From the NCBI RefSeq assembly GCF_001427985.1, contig NZ_LMSA01000003.1, positions 48,849 to 112,848 on the forward strand: DNA of 64,000 bases, in the 5' to 3' direction. The position numbers and the translations under genes were made by a program. Shown piece after piece: positions 1 to 8,910 of the stretch. Position 1 is the first letter of the stretch, and the number at the start of each line of letters is the position of its first letter. The notes under the pieces are model-generated. The model saw only the letters and a program-made list of their open reading frames with translations. It had not been told where the DNA came from and ran no database searches. The stretch comes from Knoellia sp. Soil729. GTDB taxonomy: Bacteria; Actinomycetota; Actinomycetes; Actinomycetales; Dermatophilaceae.

Positions 1-256
1 CGGTGAGATCCTGCTCAACTCCATGGACGCCGACGGCACCAAGGCCGGCTTCGACCTCGACCTCATCGCCCGGGTGCGGCGTGAGGTGAGCATCCCGGTC
101 ATCGCCAGCGGTGGCGCGGGGGCCGTCGAGGACTTCGCGCCGGCCGTGCGGGCAGGAGCCGACGCGGTCCTTGCCGCCACGGTCTTCCACTTCGGCGAGC
201 TCACCATCGGCCAGGTCAAGGACGCCCTGCGCGCCGACGGTCACCCGGTGCGCTGA
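1..256 (+). CDS. hisF: Imidazole glycerol phosphate synthase cyclase subunit HisF, 3' end only
   Basis: The window opens inside this gene; the reading frame is already open at base 2 and only the last 84 residues are present. HisF, with the glutaminase HisH, closes the imidazole ring to give IGP and AICAR in histidine biosynthesis. Visible is the C-terminal part of a (beta/alpha)8 barrel: [19 protein letters not shown], the second phosphate-binding segment PVIASGGAG, then [18 protein letters not shown], all typical of HisF. The aspartate in MDADGTKAG corresponds to a catalytic acid of the family. The gene ends with TGA and abuts the opposite-strand gene directly; hisI follows 690 bases later, so this is a his segment with one reverse insertion. 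Confidence 0.95.
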   Translation, partial: GEILLNSMDADGTKAGFDLDLIARVRREVSIPVIASGGAGAVEDFAPAVRAGADAVLAATVFHFGELTIGQVKDALRADGHPVR

Positions 257-904
257 TCAGATCCCGAGACGTGCCGTCTCGAAGCCTGCGATCGCGTCCT
301 CGTCGCCCGTCACCTCGATCTGGGCCACCCCACGACGTCCGTATGCCGTGAGCAGCAGTTCCAGCGGATCTCCCGACACGTGGACGACGGTGTCGCCCCC
401 GCGCACCGTGAGAGGGGCGCGCCCGGTGCTGTGCAGCTCGACCCCGTCGGGCGCCTTGCGGAAGAGCAGACGCCCCATCCGGGAGAGCAGCGACCACGTG
501 GCGGCCTCGAGGGCAGGGGAGGGCTCGCGGCGGGGGCCGGGGACGCCGTCGCCACGCAGCACGTCCTCGTGGTGGACGACCATCTCGGCAAGGTTCACGG
601 CGTCGTCGACGGCGGCGAGCCGGGTGGGGTGCCAGCGCGGCGGGCCAGTGCGCACGGCCTCGACGAGGTCCGGCCAGGGCTGGGCCGCGACCCTGGACTG
701 CTCGCGCTCGGTGCGGGCGGCCAGGAACGGGAGCCAGATGCCGGAGGCCAGGTCGGGACGTCCCTCGCGGATCACGAGGTGTGCCGCGAGGTCGCGCGTG
801 GTCCACGGCGTGCAGAGCGTGGGGGCATCCGGTCCGACGCGCTCGAAGGTCGCGCAGAGGTCGAGACGCTCGGTGCGCGCAATGTTGTCAGAGGTGGCCG
901 TCAT
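257..904 (-). CDS. TIGR03085-type metal-binding protein (maleylpyruvate isomerase N-terminal / DinB-like fold)
   Basis: A 215-residue cytoplasmic protein of the actinobacterial family related to mycothiol-dependent maleylpyruvate isomerase and DinB. It starts [41 protein letters not shown] gives the first conserved histidine, and [15 protein letters not shown] supplies the HHED pair expected to hold a metal ion. The C-terminal half ([18 protein letters not shown]) is the usual SCP-like or TIGR03085 tail. The start at 904 was chosen because a GAGGAT box lies 6 nt upstream on this strand; longer upstream extension would run into the divergent hisI. The natural substrate is not known for this family. 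It lies reversed between hisF and hisI, an arrangement I recall from related actinobacteria. Confidence 0.8.
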   Translation of the reverse strand: MTATSDNIARTERLDLCATFERVGPDAPTLCTPWTTRDLAAHLVIREGRPDLASGIWLPFLAARTEREQSRVAAQPWPDLVEAVRTGPPRWHPTRLAAVDDAVNLAEMVVHHEDVLRGDGVPGPRREPSPALEAATWSLLSRMGRLLFRKAPDGVELHSTGRAPLTVRGGDTVVHVSGDPLELLLTAYGRRGVAQIEVTGDEDAIAGFETARLGI

Positions 905-942
905 GGGCCCATCCTCATGCCTGGACCCTCTCGCGGCACAAT
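905..942. promoter_or_regulatory. Divergent, probably leaderless promoter pair (TIGR03085 gene / hisI)
   Basis: On the minus strand GAGGAT (bases 916-911) sits 6 nt before the ATG at 904. On the plus strand CACAAT (937-942) sits 7 nt before the GTG at 950. The two start codons are only 45 bases apart, so polymerase binding at one promoter should hinder the other. No clear -35 box is visible. Inference from spacing only. Confidence 0.45.
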
Positions 943-949
943 GGCGGGC

Positions 950-1312
950 GTGCCCGACCTCGACCCTGCCGTCTCCGACCGCCTTCGCTTCGACGACGCC
1001 GGCCTCGTCGCCGCGATCATCCAGCAGCACGACACCGGTGAGGTCCTCATGCTCGGCTGGATGGACGTCGAGGCCGTGCGCCGTACGCTCACCGAGGGTC
1101 GCGTGACCTTCTGGTCGCGCAGCCGTCAGGAGTACTGGCGCAAGGGCGACACCTCGGGGCACGCGCAGTACGTCAAGTCCGTGGCGCTGGACTGCGACGG
1201 TGACGCCCTCCTCGTGCGCGTCGACCAGGTGGGGGCGGCCTGCCACACCGGCGACCGGACCTGCTTCGACGCGGGAGCGCTCGACGTCGTCGTGGGGGAG
1301 AGGGACCGGTGA
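950..1312 (+). CDS. hisI: Phosphoribosyl-AMP cyclohydrolase HisI
   Basis: A 120-residue cytoplasmic enzyme that opens the adenine ring of phosphoribosyl-AMP, the third step of histidine biosynthesis. Hallmarks: [16 protein letters not shown], then [17 protein letters not shown] with the substrate-binding arginines, the metal-binding [10 protein letters not shown] and the cysteine motif CHTGDRTCF. Length fits single-domain HisI without a fused HisE. An ATG at 941 is in frame, but it overlaps the likely -10 box CACAAT (937-942); the GTG at 950 gives exact leaderless spacing and is preferred. The stop overlaps the trpE start (GTGA), so hisI and the trp genes probably share a transcript. Confidence 0.93.
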   Translation: MPDLDPAVSDRLRFDDAGLVAAIIQQHDTGEVLMLGWMDVEAVRRTLTEGRVTFWSRSRQEYWRKGDTSGHAQYVKSVALDCDGDALLVRVDQVGAACHTGDRTCFDAGALDVVVGERDR

Positions 1313-2871
1313 GCGCCCAGCCGCAGCCGTCACCCGACCTGTCGTTCGGCGCCACCTGGCCCTCGTTGCAGCTCTTCTCGGTTCTGGCCGAGGGGCGCCG
1401 GGTCATCCCCGTCACGCGTCGGCTCATGGCCGATGCCGAGACCCCGGTCGGCCTCTACCGCAAGCTCGCGCAGAACCGGCCGGGCACCTTCCTGCTGGAG
1501 TCGGCCGAGCACGGTGGGGTGTGGTCGCGCTACTCGATCATCGGCGTCTCCAGCCGGGCGACGCTGACCGAGAAGGACGGTGAGGCGCACTGGATCGGCG
1601 AGCCACCCGTCGGTGTCCCGACCTCCGGCCCCGCCACCGACGCCCTGCGCGACACCGTCGCGGCGCTCGCGACGGACCCCATCCCGGGTCTGCCGCCGCT
1701 CACCGGCGGCATGGTCGGCATGATCGCCTACGACGCCGTGCGCCGGTGGGAGAAGGTTCCGTCGACGACGCCCGACGTGCTGCACCTGCCCGAGATCGCG
1801 ATGATGCTCGCCACCGACCTCGCCGTGCTCGACCACTCCGACGGGTCGGTCCTGCTCATCGCCAACGCGGTGAACTACGACGCCACCGACGAGCGTGTCG
1901 AGGAGACGTGGGCCGACGCAGTGTCCCGCCTCGACACCATGACCCGTGACCTCGCCGCCCCGGCCGAGAGCACGGTGTCGGTCGTCGACAGCGATCTCGT
2001 CGACCAGGCCATGCGGACGGTCACCGGCAACCTGTCGCGCGACGACTACGAGGCGATGGTCGAGAGCGCCAAGGAGGACATCCGTGCCGGCGAGGTGTTC
2101 CAGGTCGTCCTCTCACAGCGGTTCTCGATGCCCTGCCCCGCGGACGCACTCGACGTCTACCGGGCGCTGCGCGTGGGTAACCCCAGCCCCTACATGTACC
2201 TCTTCCGGTTCACGCGGCCGGACGGCACGGCATACGACGTCGTCGGCAGCTCACCGGAGGCACTCGTCAAGGTGACGGGCACGCAGGCCATCACCCACCC
2301 CATCGCCGGGTCGCGACCGCGCGGCAAGTCTCCCGAGGACGACGTGCGCCTCGCCGAGGACCTCGTGGCCGACCCCAAGGAGCGGTCCGAGCACGTGATG
2401 CTCGTCGACCTCGGCCGCAACGACCTCGGACGCGTCTGCCAGCCGGGCACGGTGGACGTCGTCGAGTTCATGGACGTCCGCCGCTACAGCCACGTCATGC
2501 ACCTCGAGTCCACGGTTGTGGGGGAGCTGCGTGAGGGGGTGCGTGCCTATGACGTGCTCGTGTCGACGTTCCCGGCGGGGACGCTGTCCGGTGCGCCCAA
2601 GCCGCGGGCGCTGGCCCTCATCGAGGGCTATGAGCCGTCACGTCGTGGGGTCTACGGCGGTGTGGTCGGCTACCTCGACTTCCACGGTGATCTCGACATG
2701 GCGATCGCCATCCGCACCGCCCTCATCGACGGGGGCCTGGCTCACGTGCAGGCCGGTGCCGGGATCGTCGCGGACTCCGTCGCGGCCAGCGAGCACGACG
2801 AGTGCATCGCCAAGGCCACCGCTGCCCTGCGCGCCGTCGCGACCGCCGCCGCCCTGCGTACCGCGCGATGA
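1309..2871 (+). CDS. trpE: Anthranilate synthase component I TrpE
   Basis: A 520-residue enzyme that converts chorismate to anthranilate with ammonia delivered by TrpG. TrpG is not encoded here and must be elsewhere. The N-terminal tryptophan feedback site is visible ([17 protein letters not shown]; later [12 protein letters not shown]), followed by the chorismate-binding core: [57 protein letters not shown] and the C-terminal [12 protein letters not shown] and [10 protein letters not shown]. The length is normal for a stand-alone TrpE. GTG start at 1309 overlaps the hisI stop by 4 bases; the 3' end overlaps the next ATG by 4, so translation is coupled. Presence of LLES and NPSPYM argues for retained feedback inhibition by tryptophan. 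Confidence 0.97.
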   Translation: MSAQPQPSPDLSFGATWPSLQLFSVLAEGRRVIPVTRRLMADAETPVGLYRKLAQNRPGTFLLESAEHGGVWSRYSIIGVSSRATLTEKDGEAHWIGEPPVGVPTSGPATDALRDTVAALATDPIPGLPPLTGGMVGMIAYDAVRRWEKVPSTTPDVLHLPEIAMMLATDLAVLDHSDGSVLLIANAVNYDATDERVEETWADAVSRLDTMTRDLAAPAESTVSVVDSDLVDQAMRTVTGNLSRDDYEAMVESAKEDIRAGEVFQVVLSQRFSMPCPADALDVYRALRVGNPSPYMYLFRFTRPDGTAYDVVGSSPEALVKVTGTQAITHPIAGSRPRGKSPEDDVRLAEDLVADPKERSEHVMLVDLGRNDLGRVCQPGTVDVVEFMDVRRYSHVMHLESTVVGELREGVRAYDVLVSTFPAGTLSGAPKPRALALIEGYEPSRRGVYGGVVGYLDFHGDLDMAIAIRTALIDGGLAHVQAGAGIVADSVAASEHDECIAKATAALRAVATAAALRTAR

Positions 2872-3440
2872 GCGTGCTGCGCCGTCGTGGCGTCCTCGTC
2901 CTCCTCGTGGTCCTCGGGGCCCTGCTCGTCGTGGTGACCGCTTCACGCACCTGGCTCACGGGTTCGGTCGACGACGTCGTCCTCGGTGCCCGGACGGTCG
3001 ACGCCACCGGTGCGCAGGCGGCCGGCGGCGTCGTGGCCCTCGCACTGGTGGTCGTCGCCGGCGCCATCGCCTCCGCCACGGCCGGACCCCGGGCTCGCGT
3101 CGTCGCACTGGTCCTCACGGCCCTGGCCGTGCTCGCGGGAGTCGCGAGCATCGCCCGCGTCCTCCTCGACCCGGACGCGGTGATCGGGCCGATCGCCGCC
3201 GCCGCGGCCGGGCGCACCGGGTCCCTCGAGTCGCACTCCACGGTCAACGCCTGGCCGTGGGTGGCGGTGCTCGGCTTCGTGCTCGCCGGCCTGGCGCTCG
3301 CGGGCCTCACCAGGGCCCGACGGGTCGCCCCCGGCCTGTCCTCGCGTTACGACGCGCCGGGCCGGGCGCCCGAGAGCGACTGGGACCAGCTCAGTGCCGG
3401 AGAGGACCCCACCGATGTGGGTCCCGCCCAGCACACCTGA
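2868..3440 (+). CDS. Trp operon-associated membrane protein (Trp_oprn_chp family)
   Basis: A 190-residue integral membrane protein. Four hydrophobic spans can be seen: near residues 8-26 (LVLLVVLGALLVVVTA), 50-68 (VVALALVVVAGAIASATA), 77-96 (VVALVLTALAVLAGVASIA) and 130-150 (WVAVLGFVLAGLALAGL). The C-terminal 35 residues are polar and cytoplasmic. The family (TIGR02234 type) is defined by its position between trpE and trpC in actinobacteria, and its function is unknown; export, retention or sensing of tryptophan is only a guess. ATG start overlaps the trpE stop (ATGA), implying translational coupling. Confidence 0.85.
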   Translation: MSVLRRRGVLVLLVVLGALLVVVTASRTWLTGSVDDVVLGARTVDATGAQAAGGVVALALVVVAGAIASATAGPRARVVALVLTALAVLAGVASIARVLLDPDAVIGPIAAAAAGRTGSLESHSTVNAWPWVAVLGFVLAGLALAGLTRARRVAPGLSSRYDAPGRAPESDWDQLSAGEDPTDVGPAQHT

Positions 3441-3446
3441 CACAAT
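3441..3446 (+). promoter_or_regulatory. Possible internal -10 box within the trp operon
   Basis: CACAAT in the 41-base gap before the small membrane protein matches the box in front of hisI (CACAATGGCG in both). It would give a leader of about 29 nt containing the ribosome site GGGAGG (3470-3475), 6 nt from the ATG. No convincing -35 is seen. Confidence 0.3.
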
Positions 3447-3481
3447 GGCGCCCGAACGCACATCTTTTCCGGGAGGCACTC

Positions 3482-3715
3482 ATGGCTGAGCACGACGACG
3501 ACCACCACGGCAACAGCCTGGCGGCGTGGGTCATGGTGGGCATCGTGCTGCTGGGGGCCGCGATCATGGCTGTGGGCTTCGTCATTCCCAGCCTGGCGGT
3601 CATCATCGGGGGTGCGGTCGTGATGGTCATCGGCCTCATCGCCGGCAAGGTGCTGGCCCTCGCCGGTCACGGCGTCAACGGTGCCATCTCGCGCAGCGAC
3701 ACCAACATCTCCTGA
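3482..3715 (+). CDS. HGxxPAAW-type small membrane protein
   Basis: A 77-residue protein of the actinobacterial family named for its HGxxPAAW signature. Here the motif reads HGNSLAAW, with Leu in place of the usual Pro. A His/Asp-rich N terminus ([16 protein letters not shown]) is followed by two hydrophobic spans, about residues 17-35 ([19 protein letters not shown]) and 38-60 ([19 protein letters not shown]). It has a strong ribosome site, GGGAGG, 6 nt before the ATG. It sits between the Trp-associated membrane protein and trpC, the usual place for this family. Function unknown. Confidence 0.82.
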   Translation: MAEHDDDHHGNSLAAWVMVGIVLLGAAIMAVGFVIPSLAVIIGGAVVMVIGLIAGKVLALAGHGVNGAISRSDTNIS

Positions 3716-3725
3716 GCCGGCTGAC

Positions 3726-4532
3726 ATGACCACGGTGCTCGACGCCATCGTCGCCGGTGTGCGCGAGGACCTCGCGACGCGCGCCGAGCAGGTCACCCTG
3801 CCCGACCTCGAGCGTCGCGTCAGCGAGCTTCCGAGCGCCATCGACGCCGAGGAGCGGCTGCGCCGCGACGGTCTCTCGCTCATCGCGGAGGTCAAGCGAG
3901 CCAGCCCCAGCAAGGGCGCCCTCGCCGACATCCCCGACCCGGCATCCCTGGCCCGGACCTATGCCGAGGCGGGTGCCACCGCGATCAGCGTCCTCACCGA
4001 GCAGCGTCGCTTCGGCGGCAGCCTCGACGACCTCGATGCCGTGCGGGCGGCCGTGTCGGTCCCGGTGCTGCGCAAGGACTTCATGGTCACCGACTACCAA
4101 CTGTGGGAGGCGCGAGCCCATGGCGCCGACATCATCCTGCTCATCGTCGCCTCACTCACCGACGCCGAGCTGCACCGCATGCACGCCCTGGCGCACGAGC
4201 TGGGCATGACCGCACTCGTCGAGGTGCACGACGAGGGCGAGACACAGCGCGCCGTCGACGCCGGCGCCCGGGTCATCGGTGTGAACGCCCGCAACCTCAA
4301 GACCCTGGAGATCCACCCCGACACGTTCTCGCGCCTGGTACCCCTCATCCCCCCGGGTGTGGTCACGGTGGCCGAGTCCGGCATCCGCGGCGCGGAGGAC
4401 GCAGCCATGTATGCCGCCCAGGGAGCCGATGCCCTCCTCGTCGGCGAGACCCTCGTGCGCGGAGCCGATCGCACGGCGACGGTGCGCGAGCTCATCGCCG
4501 CCGGCTCCACCTCCACGGTGGGCCGGGCATGA
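3726..4532 (+). CDS. trpC: Indole-3-glycerol phosphate synthase TrpC
   Basis: A 268-residue monofunctional TIM-barrel enzyme closing the indole ring: CdRP to indole-3-glycerol phosphate, CO2 and water. Catalytic and phosphate-binding signatures in order: [16 protein letters not shown] (catalytic Lys), [29 protein letters not shown] (catalytic Lys), [21 protein letters not shown] (Glu), [25 protein letters not shown] and [14 protein letters not shown]. The ATG at 3726 is chosen because it precedes the normal N terminus ([16 protein letters not shown]); a more upstream in-frame start would overlap the preceding gene. The last bases overlap the trpB start (ATGA). Length is standard for the stand-alone enzyme with no TrpF fusion. 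Confidence 0.96.
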   Translation: MTTVLDAIVAGVREDLATRAEQVTLPDLERRVSELPSAIDAEERLRRDGLSLIAEVKRASPSKGALADIPDPASLARTYAEAGATAISVLTEQRRFGGSLDDLDAVRAAVSVPVLRKDFMVTDYQLWEARAHGADIILLIVASLTDAELHRMHALAHELGMTALVEVHDEGETQRAVDAGARVIGVNARNLKTLEIHPDTFSRLVPLIPPGVVTVAESGIRGAEDAAMYAAQGADALLVGETLVRGADRTATVRELIAAGSTSTVGRA

Positions 4533-5776
4533 CGTCCGGACGTTTCGGCGAGTTCGGTGGACGCTACGTCCCCGAGGCGCTCATCCCGGCGCTCGAGCAG
4601 CTCGACGAGGCTCGCCTGTCGGCCATGGAGGACCCCACCTTCCAGGCCGAGCTCGCCGAGCTGCACCGCACCTACACCGGCCGGCCGAGCATCATCACCG
4701 AGGTCCCGCGGTTCGCCGCGCATGCGGGAGGGGCCCGCATCATCCTCAAGCGCGAGGACCTCAACCACACCGGCTCGCACAAGATCAACAACGTCATCGC
4801 GCAGGCACTGCTCACCAAGCGCATGGGCAAGACGCGCGTCATCGCCGAGACGGGCGCCGGTCAGCACGGAGTCGCCACCGCGACGGCCGCCGCGCTCATG
4901 GGCCTCGAGTGCCGCGTCTACATGGGCAAGGTCGACACCGAGCGCCAGGCCCTCAACGTGGCGCGCATGCGCATGCTCGGAGCCGAGGTCGTGGCCGTCG
5001 AGCACGGCAGCGCCACGCTGAAGGACGCGATCAACGAGGCGCTGCGCGACTGGGTCGCCAACGTCGAGCAGACGCACTATCTCATCGGCACGGTCACCGG
5101 ACCGCACCCGTTCCCCGAGATGGTGCGCGACTTCCACCGCATCATCGGGGTCGAGGCGCGCGAGCAGGTCTTGGGGCTCACCGGGCGACTGCCCGACGCC
5201 GTCGTGGCCTGCGTCGGTGGCGGGTCCAACGCGATGGGCATCTTCCACCGCTTCCTCGAGGACGAGGGTGTGCGACTGATCGGCGTCGAGGCCGGTGGTG
5301 AGGGCCTCGACGGACGTCACGCCGCACGGTTCGCCACAGCCGTCCCCGGCGTGCTGCACGGGGCCATGAGCTATCTCATGCAGGACGAGGACGGGCAGAC
5401 GGTCGACTCGCACTCGGTCTCGGCCGGGCTCGACTACCCGAGCGTGGGCCCCGAGCACGCCCACCTGCGCGACACCGGGCGGGCCGAGTACGTCCATGCC
5501 ACCGACGAGCAGGCCATGGAGGCCTTCGCGCTGCTCTGCCGCACGGAGGGCATCATCCCGGCCATCGAGTCGGCGCACGCCTTGGCCGGTGCGCTCGTCC
5601 TGGGCCGTGAGCTCGGTCCCGACGGCACCATCCTGGTGAACCTGTCCGGCCGCGGCGACAAGGACATGCACACCGCCGCCGAGTGGTTCAACCTCGTGGG
5701 CGACGACGCCGGGACCGTGCCGTCGGGGGAGTCCGACGACCCGGGCGCCACCGGCGACGGACGGACCCAGCTGTGA
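4529..5776 (+). CDS. trpB: Tryptophan synthase beta chain TrpB
   Basis: A 415-residue PLP enzyme joining indole and serine into tryptophan. It begins [20 protein letters not shown], typical of TrpB1. The PLP lysine is in [11 protein letters not shown], the catalytic region continues with [19 protein letters not shown], and the cofactor phosphate loop is [14 protein letters not shown]. The C terminus carries [11 protein letters not shown], the site that binds the PLP pyridine nitrogen, then a slightly long acidic tail ([17 protein letters not shown]) that is probably disordered. It overlaps trpC and trpA by 4 bases each, so the alpha and beta subunits of the complex should be made in step. Confidence 0.97.
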   Translation: MTSGRFGEFGGRYVPEALIPALEQLDEARLSAMEDPTFQAELAELHRTYTGRPSIITEVPRFAAHAGGARIILKREDLNHTGSHKINNVIAQALLTKRMGKTRVIAETGAGQHGVATATAAALMGLECRVYMGKVDTERQALNVARMRMLGAEVVAVEHGSATLKDAINEALRDWVANVEQTHYLIGTVTGPHPFPEMVRDFHRIIGVEAREQVLGLTGRLPDAVVACVGGGSNAMGIFHRFLEDEGVRLIGVEAGGEGLDGRHAARFATAVPGVLHGAMSYLMQDEDGQTVDSHSVSAGLDYPSVGPEHAHLRDTGRAEYVHATDEQAMEAFALLCRTEGIIPAIESAHALAGALVLGRELGPDGTILVNLSGRGDKDMHTAAEWFNLVGDDAGTVPSGESDDPGATGDGRTQL

Positions 5777-6585
5777 GCACCGACCTCGGTGTCGCGGACG
5801 TCCTCGCCCGGTGCGGGGCCGAGGGTCGCGCCGCCCTCATCGGCTACCTGCCGGTCGGCTTCCCCGACGTCGAGGGCTCGATCCGCGCCATGGTCGCGAT
5901 GGTCGAGTGCGGCGTCGACATCGTCGAGGTCGGACTGCCCTACTCCGACCCCCTCATGGACGGTCCGGTCATCCAGAACGCCGTCGAGGTGGCGCTCCAG
6001 GGTGGCGCGCACGTCGTCGACGGCTTCCGGGCGACCCGGGCGGTCCGCGACGCCGGTGCGCCGGCCCTGGTCATGAGCTACTGGAACCTCATCCTGCGTC
6101 GCGGCGTCGACCGCTACGCCGCGGAGCTGGCCGCTGCCGGCGGGGCCGGGCTCATCACGCCCGACCTCATCCCCGACGAGGCCGACGAGTGGATCGCTGC
6201 CAGCGAGCGCGAGGGGCTCGACCGCGTCTTCCTCGTCGCACCCAGCTCGACCCCCGAACGGCTGTCCCGGGTCACGGACTCCTGCCGCGGCTTCGTCTAC
6301 GCCGCCTCGACGATGGGCGTCACGGGGGAGCGCACGAGCGTGGGCTCCGCTGCCCGCGACCTGGTCGACCGCACCAAGGCGCTCACGGACCTGCCGGTGT
6401 GCGTGGGCCTGGGGGTCAGCAACGGCGACCAGGCGGCCGAGCTCGCCCAGTACGCCGATGGCGTCATCGTCGGCACGGCGTTCGTGCGCACGCTCAGCGG
6501 CGAGGGGGAGCTCGGAGCGCGTCTCGACGCGTTGCGGGAGCTCACGACCGAACTGGCCAGAGGAGTGAGGGAAGGCGCGAGGTGA
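5773..6585 (+). CDS. trpA: Tryptophan synthase alpha chain TrpA
   Basis: A 270-residue TIM barrel that splits indole-3-glycerol phosphate into G3P and indole for channelling to TrpB. The catalytic Glu and Asp are in [20 protein letters not shown]. Further signatures are [16 protein letters not shown], the disordered catalytic loop [15 protein letters not shown], the phosphate site [19 protein letters not shown], and [15 protein letters not shown] with [10 protein letters not shown]. It starts with GTG overlapping the trpB stop by 4 bases and overlaps the next membrane gene by 4, closing a tightly coupled block from hisI onward. Confidence 0.96.
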   Translation: MSTDLGVADVLARCGAEGRAALIGYLPVGFPDVEGSIRAMVAMVECGVDIVEVGLPYSDPLMDGPVIQNAVEVALQGGAHVVDGFRATRAVRDAGAPALVMSYWNLILRRGVDRYAAELAAAGGAGLITPDLIPDEADEWIAASEREGLDRVFLVAPSSTPERLSRVTDSCRGFVYAASTMGVTGERTSVGSAARDLVDRTKALTDLPVCVGLGVSNGDQAAELAQYADGVIVGTAFVRTLSGEGELGARLDALRELTTELARGVREGAR

Positions 6586-7052
6586 GCACTCGAGTCGCGG
6601 ACGGCCTCGGGCTGGTCGCCCGTCTCGTCCTCGGCGCGGTGTTCCTCGTCGCCGGCGGGCTCAAGATCACCACGCCCGAAGCCCTTGCCAAGGCGACCCA
6701 GGCCTACCAGCTGCTCCCGCACGACCTCGCGGCCTACGTCGGGTACGCCCTGCCGATCATCGAGGTCATCCTCGGGTTGCTCCTCGTCCTGGGCCTCTTC
6801 ACCCGGGTGTCGGCGGTGCTCACCTCCGTCATGCTCGTGGCCTTCATCGTCGGGATCGCCCAGGCCTGGGCACGCGGGCTGACCATCGACTGCGGCTGCT
6901 TCGGTGGTGGCGGCACGGTCGCGGCCGACGAGACCTCCTACCTCCCGCGCATCCTCGAGGACCTGGGGATGCTCGCCTGCGGGCTCTGGCTCTCGTGGCG
7001 TCCCCGATCCCTGCTCTCCCTCGAGCGGCTGCTCTTCGGCACCGCCGACTGA
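6582..7052 (+). CDS. MauE/DoxX family redox-associated membrane protein
   Basis: A 156-residue membrane protein with four predicted spans: about residues 7-25, 45-65, 68-90 and 122-140. LGAVFLVAGGLKITTPE and IIEVILGLLLVLGLFTR are DoxX/MauE signatures, and the motif TIDCGCFGGGG is typical of MauE-like proteins, placing a Cys pair at the membrane surface. MauE is associated with disulfide formation in periplasmic proteins, and the next gene encodes a CxxC thioredoxin, so the two probably form a membrane oxidoreductase pair. This is inferred from context. GTG start overlaps trpA by 4 bases. Confidence 0.85.
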   Translation: MSTRVADGLGLVARLVLGAVFLVAGGLKITTPEALAKATQAYQLLPHDLAAYVGYALPIIEVILGLLLVLGLFTRVSAVLTSVMLVAFIVGIAQAWARGLTIDCGCFGGGGTVAADETSYLPRILEDLGMLACGLWLSWRPRSLLSLERLLFGTAD

Positions 7053-7089
7053 CGCTCGACCCATCCGCACGACAAGGAGCTCGACCAGC

Positions 7090-7860
7090 ATGGCGAAGAA
7101 GACGACTGGCCCGCACACTGCGCGCCAGGCCAAGATCCAGGCCGTTCGCAAGGACACCGGCGGCGCGACGAACAAGATCATCGTCGGCGCGGTCGTGGCC
7201 GTCGTCGCGATCATCGCCGTCGTCGCGGGGGTGGTCATCGCCTCCCAGAAGAAGCAGGACCGCGTCGGCACGAGCACCGCCGTGCCGGCCGCGGCGGCCG
7301 GGATGGGTTCCGGCTTCGTCGCCAACAAGGACGTCACGCTCGTCGACGGGGCCCCGACCCTGGACATCTACGAGGACTTCCAGTGCCCGGCCTGCGCCCA
7401 GTTCGAACGCATCATGGGTCCGACCGTCGACGAGCTGGCCAAGCAGGGCAAGATCAAGCTCGTCTACCACCTCAAGACGATCATCGACGCAAACTTCGGC
7501 GTCGACCACTCGCTGAGCATGGGCAACGCCTCCATGTGTGCCGCTGACGCGGGCGCGTTCCAGCCCTTCCACGACACGGTCTACGCGAACATGCCGGCGC
7601 AGGAGGGTCAGGGCTGGACTGCGGCCCAGACCAAGGGTTTTGCCGAGAAGGCCGGCATCACCGGCACGGCCCTCGACTCGTGGCAGACCTGTGTCGACGA
7701 CCGCAAGTACGCCAAGTACGTCGAGTCCACCGAGGACGCGTCCAACAAGGCCGGGATCACCGGGACGCCGACCGTCATGCTCGGTGGCACGAAGGTCGAC
7801 TTCAACCAGGTCTCGACCGCGGAGGCGCTCAAGGCAGCCGTCGAGGCAGCCACCAAGTGA
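7090..7860 (+). CDS. DsbA-like thioredoxin-fold protein, membrane-anchored
   Basis: A 256-residue protein with a basic cytoplasmic N terminus, a single membrane anchor at about residues 29-54 (IIVGAVVAVVAIIAVVAGVV) and an extracytoplasmic thioredoxin_4 (DsbA/DsbG-like) domain. The active site is YEDFQCPACAQFE with Cys99 and Cys102; the cis-proline region is GITGTPTVMLGG. A helical insertion between them (about 120-200) is usual for DsbA. Expected role: making or shuffling disulfides in exported proteins, with the preceding MauE-like protein as redox partner. A ribosome site AAGGAG precedes the ATG. Its stop overlaps the lgt ATG by one base, tying it to lipoprotein maturation in the same operon. 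Confidence 0.9.
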   Translation: MAKKTTGPHTARQAKIQAVRKDTGGATNKIIVGAVVAVVAIIAVVAGVVIASQKKQDRVGTSTAVPAAAAGMGSGFVANKDVTLVDGAPTLDIYEDFQCPACAQFERIMGPTVDELAKQGKIKLVYHLKTIIDANFGVDHSLSMGNASMCAADAGAFQPFHDTVYANMPAQEGQGWTAAQTKGFAEKAGITGTALDSWQTCVDDRKYAKYVESTEDASNKAGITGTPTVMLGGTKVDFNQVSTAEALKAAVEAATK

Positions 7861-8765
7861 TGTTCCCGGCGACGATCCCGAGCCCCACCGCGGGGGTGCT
7901 CCACCTGGGGCCCCTGCCCATCCGTGGGTACGCCCTGTGCATCCTGCTCGGGATCGTCGTCGCCGTCTGGATCGCCGACCGCCGGCTGCGCGACCGTGGA
8001 GGTGAGCCGGGGCAGGTCCTGGACGTCGCGGCATACGCCGTCGTCTCCGGGATCATCGGCGGGCGGCTCTACCACGTCATCACCACCCCGGAGCCCTACT
8101 GGGGCAAGGACGGGCACCCGCTCAACGCCCTGAAGATCTGGGAGGGCGGGCTCGGGATCTGGGGTGCTGTCGCGCTCGGCGCGCTCGGTGCGTGGGTCGG
8201 GTGCCGGCGGGCCGGTGTGAGATATCTCGACTTCGCCGATGCCGCGGCCCCCGGCATCGCGGTGGCGCAGGGCATCGGCCGATGGGGGAACTGGTTCAAC
8301 AACGAGCTCTACGGCGGACCGACCGACCTGCCGTGGGGGCTGGAGATCCACACGTGGGACGCGTCTGCGGGGCGCGCCGTGACCGATGCCAACGGTGACG
8401 CGATCGTGCAGGGGATCTATCACCCGACCTTCCTCTACGAGTCGCTGTTCGTCATGCTCCTGGCGGTCGTGCTGCTCCTCATCGAGCGGCAGAGGTCACT
8501 GGCACGGGGGCAGCTGTTCGGCCTCTACGTCGCGGGCTACCCGATCGGGCGGATCCTCATCGAGAAGATGCGCACCGACGAGGCAGAGCTCATCCTCGGG
8601 CAGCGCCTCAACGTGTGGACCAGCATCGTGGTGTTCCTCATCGGGGTGGCGATCGTGCTCTACACCGGACACCGCGCCCGGGCGACGCCGACGGACGTGG
8701 CCCCCGCCGACGACCCCGCCGCGCCGACCGACTCGGGCGCGTCCACATCGTCGTCCACGATGTGA
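7860..8765 (+). CDS. lgt: Prolipoprotein diacylglyceryl transferase Lgt
   Basis: A 301-residue membrane enzyme that moves diacylglycerol from phosphatidylglycerol to the lipobox cysteine of prolipoproteins. Seven hydrophobic segments are visible. Signatures: LPIRGYALCILLGIVVAVW (first catalytic region), GGRLYHVITTP (the HGGL-equivalent arm), IWEGGLGIWGAVALG and IGRWGNWFNNELYGGPT, where the usual FNQE reads FNNE, then PTFLYESLFVMLLAVVLL. The last 40 residues are low-complexity Ala/Thr/Ser/Asp. Lipoprotein clients in this window include the ABC binding protein at 55417-56505 and the hydrolase at 62890-63717. ATG overlaps the preceding stop by one base. Confidence 0.95.
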   Translation: MFPATIPSPTAGVLHLGPLPIRGYALCILLGIVVAVWIADRRLRDRGGEPGQVLDVAAYAVVSGIIGGRLYHVITTPEPYWGKDGHPLNALKIWEGGLGIWGAVALGALGAWVGCRRAGVRYLDFADAAAPGIAVAQGIGRWGNWFNNELYGGPTDLPWGLEIHTWDASAGRAVTDANGDAIVQGIYHPTFLYESLFVMLLAVVLLLIERQRSLARGQLFGLYVAGYPIGRILIEKMRTDEAELILGQRLNVWTSIVVFLIGVAIVLYTGHRARATPTDVAPADDPAAPTDSGASTSSSTM

Positions 8766-8910
8766 GATTCGTGCGCTCGCATTGCAAGACACCCGTGGGA
8801 TAACATCCGTCCACACGTGGCCAGCGCTGTCCGCGTCCGATGACCATTCCGCGCCCGGACTGACGTGCCACCACGTGTCCGGCCCCGACCCCTGAGGACG
8901 GTGACCCGAC
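8766..8910 (+). promoter_or_regulatory. gltB upstream region with possible promoter and inverted repeat
   Basis: A 145-base gap. A TAACAT hexamer (8801-8806) may be the -10 box; TTGCAA (8782-8787) lies upstream but only 13 bases away, too close for a normal -35. Beyond it ACACGTGG (8813-8820) and CCACGTGT (8872-8879) are exact reverse complements and could pair in the leader RNA or be two half-sites of a regulator. A good ribosome site, GAGGACGGTGA, ends about 6 nt before the GTG of gltB. Confidence 0.4.

Noticed and set aside
905..1320. Trp attenuator or leader peptide before trpE
   Set aside because: trpE overlaps hisI, and no short frame with tandem Trp codons or competing hairpins is seen upstream.
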